From Fomitopsis serialis (Eukaryota > Basidiomycota > Agaricomycetes > Polyporales > Fomitopsidaceae): DNA of 19,163 nucleotides. Both the position numbers and the translations under genes were made by a program. The stretch's first letter is position 1. Each line of letters begins with the position of its first letter. Positions 1-10,254 of the stretch are shown here, one piece after another. The stretch is taken from assembly GCF_022376445.1 (NCBI RefSeq), contig NW_025955599.1, positions 1 to 19,163 of the forward strand. Direction: 5' to 3'. The notes beneath the pieces were generated by a model. That model was not told the origin of the DNA. It saw nothing but the letters and a program-made list of their open reading frames with translations, and ran no database searches.

Positions 1-309
1 GAAGAAGGTTTGGATGTGCGTCACGGCTCACGCTCATTGTCGCTCACTTTCGCTTTACATCAAGGGCTTTGTCGTCGACGCGCGGCTGTCGCACTTCGCG
101 ATCGGTATCGAGATGGCCGAGAGACTCAGGCAGTCGAAGCTGTGATACGGAGGTTTCTCGTTACAATTGAAAGCAGGACAAGAGTACACACATCGTCATA
201 ACGTACAATACACCGCAATAGCGCAAGCAGGAGTGCCCTCCCAAGATCTTGCAACACAAGGGAACACCCTCCGGACCTACTCTCCTTGACTTACCCGCGT
301 TCCGTGCTA
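1..309. other. 3' flank of the VIT/VWA gene, no gene seen
   Basis: This stretch lies downstream of the stop codon of the minus-strand VIT/VWA gene. The longest open frame (10-201, plus) resembles no family I know, has no splice context and is arginine/serine-rich as expected from a shadow frame. I see no RNA gene, repeat or clear polyadenylation signal here. It probably holds the 3' UTR of the VIT/VWA gene. Confidence 0.4.
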
Positions 310-3300
310 TCACAGCAAGGCTGTTGCCTCGTCCACAAGCTGATCGAAGGACACCGTGCTGCCTTGCAGTGCCTGCACGGCATACTCATACGCCTTCTCC
401 CACAGACCTGCCCATGTGTCCATCTGATCGACCGCCTTCGTCTTCAGGTATGCAATTGCTATGGCTGTCGCCCAGATCTGTTCGCTCTGCGGTTGCGACT
501 GAATCGAGACGGGCGCTGTGTCCACGACGGCACCCGATGCAATCTTGTCGCCGAACACCAGCTTGCAGAGTGCCTCGTTTAGTTGGAAGGACCCGTCGAA
601 CGATTGCAGACGGGCGATAGCCGTGATGGGATCGTCCGGGAGAGTGGACTCCTCGTCGTCGTCGTCGTCGGACTCGGGTGTGCTGACCTGGGAGCTCCGC
701 GCGCCGCCACGATGGGAATGCATACTTGGACCAGCGGATGCTACCAGCATTGCCGACGGTCCGCGGGGTGTCCAGTCATCCTGTTCAGACAGTGCTGGGA
801 TCATCCCAGCATTCTGTTGAGACAATTCTGTTGCCATGGTCCCAAATGCACGAGCCAAGGGATCCTACAAGCATCGCCGTGCGTCAGCGCCTACGACTGA
901 CTGGCAGAAGCCGGGCGACTTACAGCGTCCACTCGGACTCGCTTTCTTTCCCGCTCCCTGGTTGCGCCAAAGTCCACGGGCTTGGGTGCTGATGGTGCGC
1001 TTGCCGGGCCCGGGGCATTGGCGCGCGTGCCCGGGGCATTGATGGCGCATTTGCCATCAGCTGCATCGCGAATACACCGCCAGGTGCTGCCGGGGGAGGC
1101 GGAGGGCCTGCCGAGGTGTATGGTCCAGCGGGGATTCCTCTAGTACCTCCCATCCCCATATCTCCCATCCCTGTACCTCCATTCCTACCGTCTACGTTGC
1201 GGTAGTATGCGGGTAAGACCTTGCTGCCATACAAGAACTTAGGTCGGGAGATTTACCGTCGCTTGGCGGAGGCGCTAAGCGGCTTGCCTCGTATGGCAAG
1301 TCCGTCCGATCAGTGTTCCGATCAATCTCAGATTCGGCACGCCACCGGCAAGCTGTGGCGGGTGGCTGAGGTGGCTGGTGTCGTGGCGAGTGGCGGCTGT
1401 GGCTGGGGTTTCCTAATCGGGAAGGGCGAGGCGTGACGTGTCGGGCGCGGAATATACATCGCGTAGAGCGGGCCTGCGGCGCCGTGAGTGCGAAGAACGC
1501 CGCAGGCGCCGGCTGTTGGGCCTAGCGCATTCCCAGGCCACTCAGGACCTGTGGTGGCAGGTGGCTGGGGTTGCCTAATGGGCGGGGGCACACGGGGCAC
1601 GTCGGTGGCGGGGATACATCGCTCGGGAGTCGCTCGGGAGCGCGCCTGCGGCGCCGTAAGACGATACAAAGCGCGCGTTAATGGCTGCTGATGGGCGTGG
1701 CTGTCCCCGAGGTACTCTAGACCCGCGAGTAACCAATAGAAGCGACCGCGTACACGCGTCGCCTGTGACTAATGACGATTACACGGGCGCTACACCCCGC
1801 CAGCATTGCCTAATGAGGATGACACGGGTGCAACACGTCGGTAGGCATGTCGGTGCACATCGCGTTGAGCGCGCCTGCGGCGCCGTCGTGCGTGGGAACG
1901 TCGCGCCCATAGAACGGTGTGTTGATACACCGCCTGGCCGTTCTAGGCCCACGATTGGCCCGTAGAAGCGGCCGTGTACGCGGTAAATGTGATGGGCAGC
2001 ACCTGCCCGATCATTAAGTGCATTAAGTGCATAAAGTAGGGCACCCACTTTATTTTACTCGGCCCGAGTAAATCTCGTAAATTTCCTGGTCCGTGCGTGG
2101 GTACCCAGTAAATCTGAGGGCACGCGCGCGGCCTGGGCGAGCTCGCGAAGCGACATTTGATCGCCGGTGATGTACACGCGCCTTGGCGCTTCCACACCCA
2201 GCCGCATCTTGCCCGTTTGGGTCACTTTTTTGCGGCCTGCGGCGCGAGGAAAGTGGACGCCTTGGACAGGGCGTGCATTGCTCTGTCTGCGTCTCCGTGC
2301 GCTGCGAACCTCGAGCATGGTAGGCACCAAGTTTTATTGAACTAACTCAAATTTACTCTTCCGAGCTCGACGGACTGAGTTACCAAGTCCGGGTGCACTC
2401 AAGAGACTTATCCTTGCATGACAGAACGCGTAGCATCGCGCCGTGCAGGAGCACAACGCGTCGCGTTCGGTGCGCGAAGGGTGAGCGGGACGGGATCTGG
2501 GATCGCTGACTCAGCGTCGGGCAGCCGAGATTGCACGATCCCAATTTACGGGGATTTACCGGCACGTGTAAAGTTCGGCAATAAAAAGAACATACACAGC
2601 CATTCGAGGAGACTCACCATAAGTGGAGAACCTGCACGCGGCTGGATTGACAACAGATTAGCGACAATACTGCTATACGGGACGGCGCACTCTCACCCTT
2701 GTCGATCTCGCAGACTTACTTGCAAGCGTTTTTTTGCGTCCGACGCCAGGGCTACTTGGGAGTCCAAACGAGTCCTGGGAGTCCATATGTCCCTGCTCGA
2801 CTGCATGCTGGGCGCGAGAGTATCCGACGTGACTTGGCCGATACGCACGTTCTGTAGAGCCTACGATATTTGCCTAAGTGATGGCAATGAGAATGGCTAA
2901 CGACGTACCTTGAGCTTGATGACCTGATTTCTCGCTCGTGTCAGGCATATCGGCTCCAAAGTCGCCGACCCACTCGTCGAGACCAATGTCCGATTCGCTG
3001 AGCACTTCGAAGTCGCTATCGTCATCGAAGCCAGTGTCCTCCGCCTTGTCCTTCTCAACCGCAACGAATGACGCATACTTACTCGCCAGTTGGTATTCTG
3101 TGGAATACCGCAGGATCGCCGATCGGGCGATCTCCTTGCTGCGCGCTGAATCGACTTCTCCTGCAATACCTAGAGTATCTACATAGCCGTCTTCAAGTTC
3201 TTGGATTATGCTGTGGGCTGCGAGCGTGTGTATGAGGGGTGGCCAGGTCTTCTGGAAGTTTGCAGCGGTGACGGCGATATTGAGTTCTATCGCCTGGCCA

Positions 3301-5273
3301 TCTGGGGTCTCTCCACGTAGTACAACAGACTTCGGGACCTGTGTAGTCTTCGAGAGTATAGCAGAGACGATAAATCGGCTTCCGGGGTAGAAGTCAGGAA
3401 TGACGTGGGGAGCCTGTTGAACATTGGGAGAGGCAGGGAGGTGGACTGGGAATCCAATGTCGTCACTTGGCGCAAGTGGATCATGGTCCTCGTCGAACAA
3501 GTTCAGTACGGCTCCTGGCTCCGCCGGTCTGATGATATGACTTTCCGGCTTTTCAGCCTCGACTCCCAGTGAAGGGTCTGGGCCAGCGTATCCCCAGTCA
3601 ACACGGAGGTTCCGCAGATTGCCTGAAGGCGGCACACGACTCGCACGTAGGAGCCTGGCACATTTCCCTGCCAGCTCCTCGTTCTCCGTAGTCATGAGAC
3701 AGAGTCCGTTGCCTGCTCGGGCGAGGCCACTGCAGAGGGCGGTCGATGCGCCGTGGCCGACGCCGAGAGTGAAGAGGCGTAAGTACGTGCCAGATGCGCT
3801 GTCTCCTGCGGCTGAAACGCTGTTCCGCAGATTTGCAAGCAATATGTCAACGTTCCATACCTAATCATGTTTTAGCTAAAATTTGGTGAGATCACTCAGA
3901 ACCGCACCTCGCCGTCTGTGAGAACGAACACCGAGGTTGGTCCGGCAGTGGTACGCGACCTCAGGACAGTGTCTAGTGCAGACCCAATCTCTGTGCCACC
4001 CATATCCGCTTCCATCGAATCAGCGTGGAGAACCTGTGCAAGAACCATAAATATGTTTGCAGCATATGAGAAGCATATCAATGTCCTACAGCTGTGTTCA
4101 GTGTAGCTGGAGAGTATGATTGACTGACTGGCCAAAGTGACGTATGCGAAGAGCCGAAGCTAACAATATTGAACGCAGTCCCGTTGGTCGGAAGCGACTT
4201 GAGCATGATGAGCAGAGCCTTCTTTGCGTAGTCCATCTTGCTTCCCCTCATGCTCCCACTTCTGTCAATCAAGAAAATGTATTCCTGGCTAGCAATCTGC
4301 TTCACTCCGAAGCGGGGCACGAGGGTCAGCGAGAGTGCGACGGAATGCTTGTTCGCCACTGCTTCGGCGACACAACGTGGGGCGTCAATCTTGCTCGCCT
4401 TGATCGAGAGGACGAAGTCCTTGTCCAGGAATGCAGCCGTTGAGGGGTCGAGAGTGACGCTGCAGCGCGAATTCGAGTCGCTGCTATTTTTCATAGTGAT
4501 CTTCACGGCGTGAGATGGTGAAACGACTTGCTCGATGGCGGAGGCCATCTGTATTTCCGCAGATAGCACGAATCGCGCGTACTTTGTCGTCGAGCGTTGG
4601 ATCGCTGGAGGAGACACTCCATATCTTTCACCGACGTAGGTCGGCAGCGAGAAACGAACTTGTTTGAGGAGTTCGTCATCGGCCAGTGTTGTAACATACT
4701 AACAGGCTACGTCAGAAAGGCGACAGAGGCAGATTCCCCCCACTTACATACCGTTATAGTAGTCTTGATCGCTTGTTGAGGTGGGATGGCACCCAACGAT
4801 ACCTCAAAGACTGGATAACAAATATGATATGAATCTCCCGTCAATGAATGTAAAAAAAAACTATACATACCGTCTGGGGCAGCTTTCGCTAACAGTCCGG
4901 CCATCTTGTTCTGTGACACTGCTTGCGTGAACTCAGCTTCGGCTTGATGAGCTTCCTTAACTTCGCCTACGACCACTTTCCCGTCTGCGGTACGCATCTC
5001 GAAAGCACAAACTGCGCCGCCCACTGGTACAGGAAATACATATCGAGCTGTGGCTGCACGGTCTGTGCGATTGACATTCGCAAAGTGTTGCGTCAGGGTG
5101 ACACGAGTCAGGACTGGATGGTGGTGCTTTCAGGACAACAACGGAAACGTATATTCTCAGCGAGACTCACCATCAGCGATAAGCACCTGTGCAGACACAG
5201 ACTGAAGAGGAAGGTACGCTTCACGCCCCGAGGGCAGAATGAGGCAGCATCCGCATCTGACTGAGGACGCCAT
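310..5273 (-). CDS. VIT and VWA domain protein (PARP4/ITIH-like), interrupted by a repeat block
   Basis: Exons seen: 5273-5171, 5113-4871, 4810-4752, 4698-4090, 4033-3908 and 3860-2909. All phases agree and give 697 codons plus one base. A further exon 2851-2720 is probable and a 24-nt exon 2641-2618 is possible. A linker exon (about 1223-924) and the last exon (864-310, stop at 310-312) follow beyond a repeat block. Residues 1-135 are a VIT domain (LPLQSVSAQVLIAD, then YVFPVPVGGAVCAFEMR). The VWA domain follows, with a full MIDAS: DRSGS at 280-284, Thr352 in GGTEI and Asp378 in LTDGE, so metal-dependent adhesion-type binding is likely. The last exon has an acidic run and a conserved module (ARLQSFDGSFQLNEALCKLV, WATAIAIAYLK) usual at the C-terminus of fungal members. 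The exact role in fungi is unknown; family relatives are the vault PARP and inter-alpha-trypsin inhibitor heavy chains. The start ATG at 5273-5271 is chosen because the VIT domain begins at once and a TATA box lies 47 nt upstream. The middle exons (2719-1224) are not resolved, and the linker shows an apparent frame break. The family call is firm; the 3' structure is not. Confidence 0.8.
1400..1990 (+). repeat. Degenerate tandem repeat, three main copies
   Basis: Three copies share a start of the type CTGGGGTTKCCTAATSGG or GCATTGCCTAATGAGG, a middle containing CACGTCGG, then ACATCGC and a 14-base core GCCTGCGGCGCCGT. The copies are 1400-1485, 1562-1657 and 1801-1886. The cores start at 1472, 1644 and 1873, giving spacings of 172 and 229 bp. 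The downstream parts of copies two and three also match: AGAAGCGACCGCGTACA at 1738 and AGAAGCGGCCGTGTACG at 1964, 226 bp apart. A partial copy of the middle (CTAATGACGATTACACGGG) sits at 1769 next to CTAATGAGGATGACACGGG at 1810. Copy two has an internal 10-base duplication (CGCTCGGGAG, 1620-1640). Confidence 0.65.
2059..2364. repeat. Possible small inverted-repeat element (MITE-like)
   Basis: The left end reads TCGGCCCGAGTAAATCTCG (2059-2077). The reverse complement of the right end (2364 backwards) reads TCGGAAGAGTAAATTTGAG, so most positions match with one gap, and the ends enclose about 306 bp. The left end also forms a tight palindrome, TTTACTCGG (2054-2062), one base, then CCGAGTAAA (2064-2072). 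I see no clear target-site duplication and no coding capacity. This may be a miniature element or chance in a repeat-rich block. Confidence 0.25.
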
Positions 5274-6171
5274 GATGAACGGAAAGGTGAAGTGCCGCCG
5301 GACAGTTGGATCTGACACCTTTATATACGCTGCCAGAGATTCGGAGTCATCACATGAATGACGCCGAATGCGCAGTTGTCTGCATAGACACCGGACATGA
5401 CCTGCTTCGACTGTGCTTCGAAAGCACATACTTATAGTAGTTGGGCTCATATCCGGACAGTGGCAGGGCTATGTAGACAGCCTCGGTACCGATACATGAG
5501 CTGACGGTTCCAGATGCCCTGGCACAACAAACGAATATCTCACGAATGCCAATCACACATGAGAATTTGCATCTCGAAGCCCGGAAACACTAGGTCATCC
5601 GCGAAAGCAACAACTTGAACAGCGACACAACCTAAGACCCACCAGTCATACCAGATTGATCTGAGTCTGAGTCAGGATTGCCTCAGGCCTAGGCCCAGTG
5701 ACAGGAAACCCTATAGAGACACATGAACAGCAGACGTGGGTATCGCGTACTATTAACTTACCTAGTGCGTGGCTTCCAATGTCTGACTCAATGTTTGGAT
5801 CATAGTTCCTATTCGACCGACGGAGCGCGCAGTGAGTCTGTCATAACCAGTTTTCAATCACCGGTACCAATGACATTGACATACAATGCTATGGCCTCAA
5901 TGATCCATACGCACAACACATGGAGCAAACCTCCTTGGCGATTTCCCAGGTGCGGTTTGCTGCACACAGAGCGTCCGCGTCGAAGGGCTGATACGATCTA
6001 GGATGAATGCCTCACCTTCGCGCTTCACAGGCCGATGAGAATGCTGAAGCGCTGACAAAATGGGAGACGATAAATCTTGCACACAGCACATCACGCGAAA
6101 CGCGGTCCCTTCCCCGTCCACCGAGTGCCCATGGTTCATATGACGAGCATGTATTGGATCCGAGGCGACAA
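5274..6171. other. Intergenic: VIT/VWA promoter and SDA1 3' flank
   Basis: About 900 bp lie between the start of the VIT/VWA gene and the stop of SDA1, both on the minus strand. Apart from the TATA box near 5320 I recognise nothing. Small open frames (5350-5556 minus, 5723-6001 plus) have no family resemblance and no convincing splice partners. The size would allow an unrecognised small gene or non-coding RNA, but the sequence gives no support for one. Confidence 0.35.
5320..5327 (-). promoter_or_regulatory. TATA box of the VIT/VWA gene
   Basis: On the minus strand the sequence reads TATATAAAGG (5327-5318), a near-ideal TATA box. It lies 47 nt upstream of the chosen ATG at 5273. This implies a very short 5' UTR and supports that start over longer upstream extensions of the same open frame, whose ATGs would fall upstream of the box. 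Confidence 0.6.
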
Positions 6172-8823
6172 TCAGTGATGACCTTTCTTTGCCCGGTCGA
6201 TGTGCGCTCTGAGCTTTTGCTGCTTCTCCCTGAGCGACGCTTTCTTCTTGCTTCTGACCGCCCCGCTGGCAAGAATCATCATGATAGGCTTGTTCCTTGC
6301 TTTCTCCCTGTTCGTAGAACTGCTCGGCGCGGCCTTGTTCTTCTTGCCCTTGAGAGAACCGAACTTCTCCCTCCCCTCTCGGCCCTTCTCAATAGAGGCT
6401 ATGCGCTCAGCGTAGTCGGCCTTTGCCTTCTTGCGGGGCCCGAGAATGTCGTCCTCGGAGATGAAGGTGTCCGCGCTGTTCCCAGTCTGCGACATAGCCT
6501 TCTTGTTGGCCTCCAGCGTGGCGAGCTTCCGTTTCGCTGAGTGACCACCGCCGTTCTCGGCCGCCTTAGTTGCTGCTTGTATGCGAAGATCATTCATCAG
6601 TGCAAAGTCGGCAGGTGTGAGGATCTACGAAGCGGGGGTTAGTTTCGAGTAAACTTCGGAGCAGACGCAGTCACTAACCTTAGTGGTGGCCAGTAATGAT
6701 ATTCTTGCCTCGGCGGTCTCTTCAGCTGGGACCGAGGCCTCGTCGTCGTCTTTGGCTTTGCTCTTGCCTTTTGTATCCTTCTTATCAGCTTCGTCCTCGC
6801 TATCGCTGATGTCAAGGTCATCATTCCCTTCTGACTCCACGTCGATCCACCCGCCAGAGTCATCTGAATCTTCTGACGAGTCTGACTCAATGTCCCAACC
6901 ATCCCAGCCAGCCCCGTCGTCTTCGTTCTCAGCATCTGACGCGGCGCCTTCCTCTTCACGCAGCTTCTTGAGATGATCCTCGAGGAGCTGTGGCACATGG
7001 GTCAATTCTGAGCAACGTGCCGGTAGCGCAGAGCAATACGCACCACAAGGCCCTCGATGTCCACCGCCGCATCCGTGCTATGACCAAAGGGTAATGGCTG
7101 ACTGCCGCCGGCGATGTTCATGCTGGCTTCTTTGCCACGCTGCCGCCGTTTGAGCATTCCAGGGTTGACCTCCCGGAATAGCTGAAGCAGACCACGCGCT
7201 GCCGCAGTCACAGCCTTGTCCCGGCTCTTCCGGTATTCGACCAGGTCGCCCAGCAACTCTTCCTCCATGGCCCATGGCTGGCGTCTACACACCTCTCGAA
7301 TCGCGTTCAAGCCTGCCGCGATTACCTCGCTGCCTACGCCGGGGTGTACGAATTCTTGTGCGAGTTTCCGGACCACCGGTGTGAGAGCGTCAGGCGGCGT
7401 GAGGTCGTGGACGGATTGCGCGAGTGCGACGAGGATCGACGGGATGCGTAGCTGGTGGTACGTGAGGTACTTCACGATGTACGTGTAGAAGCCGAGCACG
7501 CAGAGCTTGTGCGCACCCATGACGCGGGAGAGAAGTTGCATGATGAGGATTTTATGGTCGAGGGAGAGTCGCTTGTCGTAGCGGTTGAGGTTGTCATAGA
7601 GCTTCTCGCCGAATGTCTGTGGGTCGTTGAGAAGCTGAAGAGCGGGGAAGTTGACTGTTATTGCGTCTGCCTTCTTCTTTTGTTTCTGTTACGAGGATGT
7701 TGAGCAGCAATCAATCGCTGTATGACTAGCTACTCACCGACTTCATGGATTTTATCGTCTTCCTGATTTTCTTATCTCCGCTCCTGGTCTTCTTGTTGAT
7801 CTCTCTGCGGTGTACTAAGCCCTTCACGCTGGGCTCCTACGAAGAAAGCGGATGAGGTGCATTTCAACGAAAGGTTAATCGAGCTTACGTCTTCCGACTC
7901 ATCGTCACTGTCCTCCTTCTCTTCGTCACTACCAAGGAAGAAATGCAACGACGCGCTCTGCACCTTGACGACTGGATGGAAGCATCCAAGCGCGACGATA
8001 GAGACCGTCTTTGTGTCATTCCTAGCCGAGCTCAACATCCCAGTGATTCACGAGCGCAAAGGGAGGCGTACCATATGCCCTTCCTCCACAACTCCTTCGT
8101 GAGAACGATAGCCCACATAGCTTCTCCACCGTTCTGGGAGGCGTTCTGCGCAGAAGAACCGGCGGCAGCGCGGAGCTTTCCCTTGTCGCCGACGACCTCC
8201 TGGTCCATGCCGCGCTCTACCATGCCGAAGAGCATCGCCTGTACGGCTCGGTTGAGTTTGTGATTCTTCGTGCGAAGGTTCGCGGTTCGGATGTCAGAGA
8301 GGATGGTCCGTCTGATGAAGGCACGGAGGGTAGACGAGGTAGTGCGCGGGAGGAGAGGGAAGAGGGTTTTGAGGAGTCTGCGCTCCTTGCGTGAGTAGGA
8401 ACGTCCCACATAAGCATGGTGCAGAACGCACTCAATGGAGGTTATGACATCCTTGTTTCTAAGCATGACCAGGTTTTGTACGAGAGACTTTCGAGTGTCG
8501 GGCGAAAGTGTCCCGTAGTTTTCAAGGAGCATCGTAGACAAGTGGGACGGAAACTCGGATGTCTCTTTAGGATAACATTGCGACACCTGCACAAGTTAGC
8601 GACAAAACTTTCCAAGATGTAGCATGCAACTTACCTGAGCAATGAAAACTACCAATTCCCTAAAGTGCTGAGCCTGCTCGTCCGGGTTTATGAGGAAGAT
8701 CTGCCGTATACTGTTGTAGTGATTCCATTGCTGCAAGAACTCCTCTTTGTACGCGGATGGATCACGTTTAATCAGGTTTTGTAGCTGAGGGAGATTGGAC
8801 GTGAGCAGGACTCCGCGACCCAT
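6172..8823 (-). CDS. SDA1: SDA1 family protein, 60S ribosomal subunit biogenesis and export
   Basis: Eight exons join in frame: 8823-8635, 8586-8432, 8377-8072, 8021-7889, 7836-7738, 7685-7044, 6987-6679 and 6624-6172, giving 761 aa. That is close to yeast Sda1 and somewhat longer than animal SDAD1. Introns are 49-56 nt. The N-terminus has the family signature [13 protein letters not shown] (residues 10-22), then a NUC130/3NT-type stretch and [20 protein letters not shown]. The middle holds [13 protein letters not shown] and [20 protein letters not shown]. Residues of about 525-580 are very acidic (Asp/Glu/Ser). The C-terminus is the SDA1 domain, with [20 protein letters not shown] and [20 protein letters not shown]. 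Family knowledge: Sda1 is an essential nucleolar/nuclear factor of pre-60S maturation and export, first linked to actin organisation and G1 progression in yeast. The ATG at 8823 is chosen because [14 protein letters not shown] follows at once, as in homologues. No defect seen. Confidence 0.95.
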
Positions 8824-9337
8824 GTCGAGCGGTGGTAAGCAGCAGGATGGTAGTAGATGGGCGCTTCCTTGCGGGGGGTAAATTTCAGTGTGCTGATTTC
8901 CTCTTTCGGTCAGGTACGAAGCTCTTGAACAACAAGGACAAATAAAGAAGCCATTCCTCGAACGAATACTTACAGCTGCCTTATAGAACAAATGTAAAAC
9001 ACGCACGCAATGCACTTATGGGATGAACAGGTATTTGACATACTCTACTCAACAGGTGGAACGACCGTCGCTATTGACGTTGCACATTAATGGTATACAT
9101 CGAATGATATCCGGAGAACAGAGCATCTGCGGGAAACATCAGGTACTAACGAGGGTTCAGTGAGCCCGGATCGTGGATATGTGGCATGCCACTTACAACA
9201 CAGCAGTCCTCGCACTTTGCGCACTTCTCGTCGCAATACATGCCATACAATACAATCAGCGTTCATTTCGCCATATCCTGCAGAGTCATAATCAACATAG
9301 CACCCAGGAAACAACTCGAAGTGCATACAAGAGTTCG
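8824..9337. other. Intergenic: SDA1 promoter and 3' flank of the Stm1-like gene
   Basis: About 510 bp between two minus-strand genes. A minus-strand TATAAG lies near 8981-8986, about 160 nt upstream of the SDA1 ATG, and could be a core promoter element. The open frame 9087-9326 (minus) resembles nothing known and is taken as chance. No repeat or RNA gene was seen. Confidence 0.35.
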
Positions 9338-10254
9338 CTATGCAGCGGCTGCTGGTGCTTCTACAGGAGTCGCCGGTGTCGCCGGTTCTTCAACAGCCTT
9401 CTCAGCCTTCTCAGTCTTCTCAGTTGTGGGAGTAGATGGTGCTCTTCCGCGCCCACGTCCTGCACCTCCACCACGCACCGCACCACGGATGCCGACGGAA
9501 GGTCGAGGAGCCTTGGCCGTTTCATCGCTGTCCTCAGGCTTGTTGGGCGACTTCCAGTCACGGGCCGGTTTCCCAGCATCCCATTCACGGTTCTGAATCT
9601 ATTCCCTTGTGAGCCACGGTAGTCGGTGTATTGATGACAATTCACCTTCTCCAACTTCCGGCGAGCATTCTGCTCGCGAGTACGATCGATAGTCTCCTGG
9701 ACCTTCTTGGTCTTTGCCGCCTTGATACGTTCAGCTTCCTGAGTTTTCTTAAAAGCGTCTTCGTCCGCTTGTACATCCTAAGTGGGGTAAGGGTGCATGA
9801 TCCATGGTGGACTGCCTGAACACACCATTCGCCGTTGCTTAATCTTCTCGTTCTGCTCCCTGATGCGCGCCATGCGCACAGTGAGCTCCTCCTCGGACAG
9901 CTTGTCCTACGAAGTGTGAGCACGTCTGGCTATCTTCGGATGTACTGCCTAAGGTCGACATACCCGCTGTGCACCTCCAGTCTTGACGCGCTCCGGGTTG
10001 ACATACGGTTTCTTTTTCTCTCTGGGCTCCGTACTCTTGTCTTCAGATGTCGGTGACTTTGCCTCCTCTTCTTCCGCCTCTTCGCCCGCACCCTCATCTG
10101 GCTTGGGCAACTCCGTCTTTTCGGAAGCTTCCGTTCTAGCCTCCTCGTCCTTGGGTACTGCGGGCGAGCCAGACGACTCGGGGTCGTCCTTGATCTTGAG
10201 GGCGTCCAAGTCGAGGCCGAGCGAGTTGGCTGCAGCGTCAGCTGGGTCGGTCAT
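9338..10254 (-). CDS. Stm1/SERBP1/HABP4-family ribosome-associated mRNA-binding protein
   Basis: Four exons join with phase 0 throughout: 10254-9964, 9906-9826, 9777-9646 and 9598-9338, giving 254 aa. Introns are 47-57 nt. The N-terminal 80 residues are acidic and disordered. KKPYVNPERVKTGGAQRDKL (about 81-100) begins the HABP4/PAI-RBP1 region. A long charged helix follows (EEELTVRMARIREQNEKIKQ, EDAFKKTQEAERIKAAKTKK, TREQNARRKLEK), then QNREWDAGKPARDWK and an RGG-like arginine/glycine tract RGAVRGGGAGRGRGR. The C-terminus is Pro/Ala/Thr/Glu-rich. Family knowledge: Stm1 and SERBP1 clamp into the mRNA channel of idle 80S ribosomes and preserve them during starvation; they also bind RNA. It is divergent from PGK1, with 194 bp between the start codons. 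The start ATG (10254-10252) is the first in the frame. The family call is strong; exact orthology to yeast STM1 is inferred. Confidence 0.88.

Larger units (their letters stand above)
1226..2617. other. Repeat-rich non-coding block inside the VIT/VWA gene
   Basis: About 1.4 kb lies between the last confident upstream exon of the VIT/VWA gene and its linker exon. Neighbouring introns of that gene are 47-78 nt, so this is far too long for an ordinary intron here. It holds degenerate tandem repeats (1400-1990) and several copies of a GATTTAC/GTAAATC word in both orientations (1250, 2068, 2108, 2553). No open frame in it resembles a transposase, reverse transcriptase or any other family I know. 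Inference: a non-autonomous transposon or nested repeat insertion, either spliced out as a giant intron or breaking the gene. Confidence 0.5.

Noticed and set aside
2055..2330. 91-codon minus-strand open frame in the repeat block
   Set aside because: No family resemblance and no splice partner with matching phase; composition is that of the repeats.
5274..5450. Longer N-terminus for the VIT/VWA protein from upstream in-frame ATGs
   Set aside because: It would place the start upstream of the TATA box at 5320, and the VIT domain already begins just after the ATG at 5273.
5350..5556. Small minus-strand open frame upstream of the VIT/VWA gene
   Set aside because: It lies upstream of the TATA box, has no recognisable domain, and could not be spliced convincingly to a neighbour.
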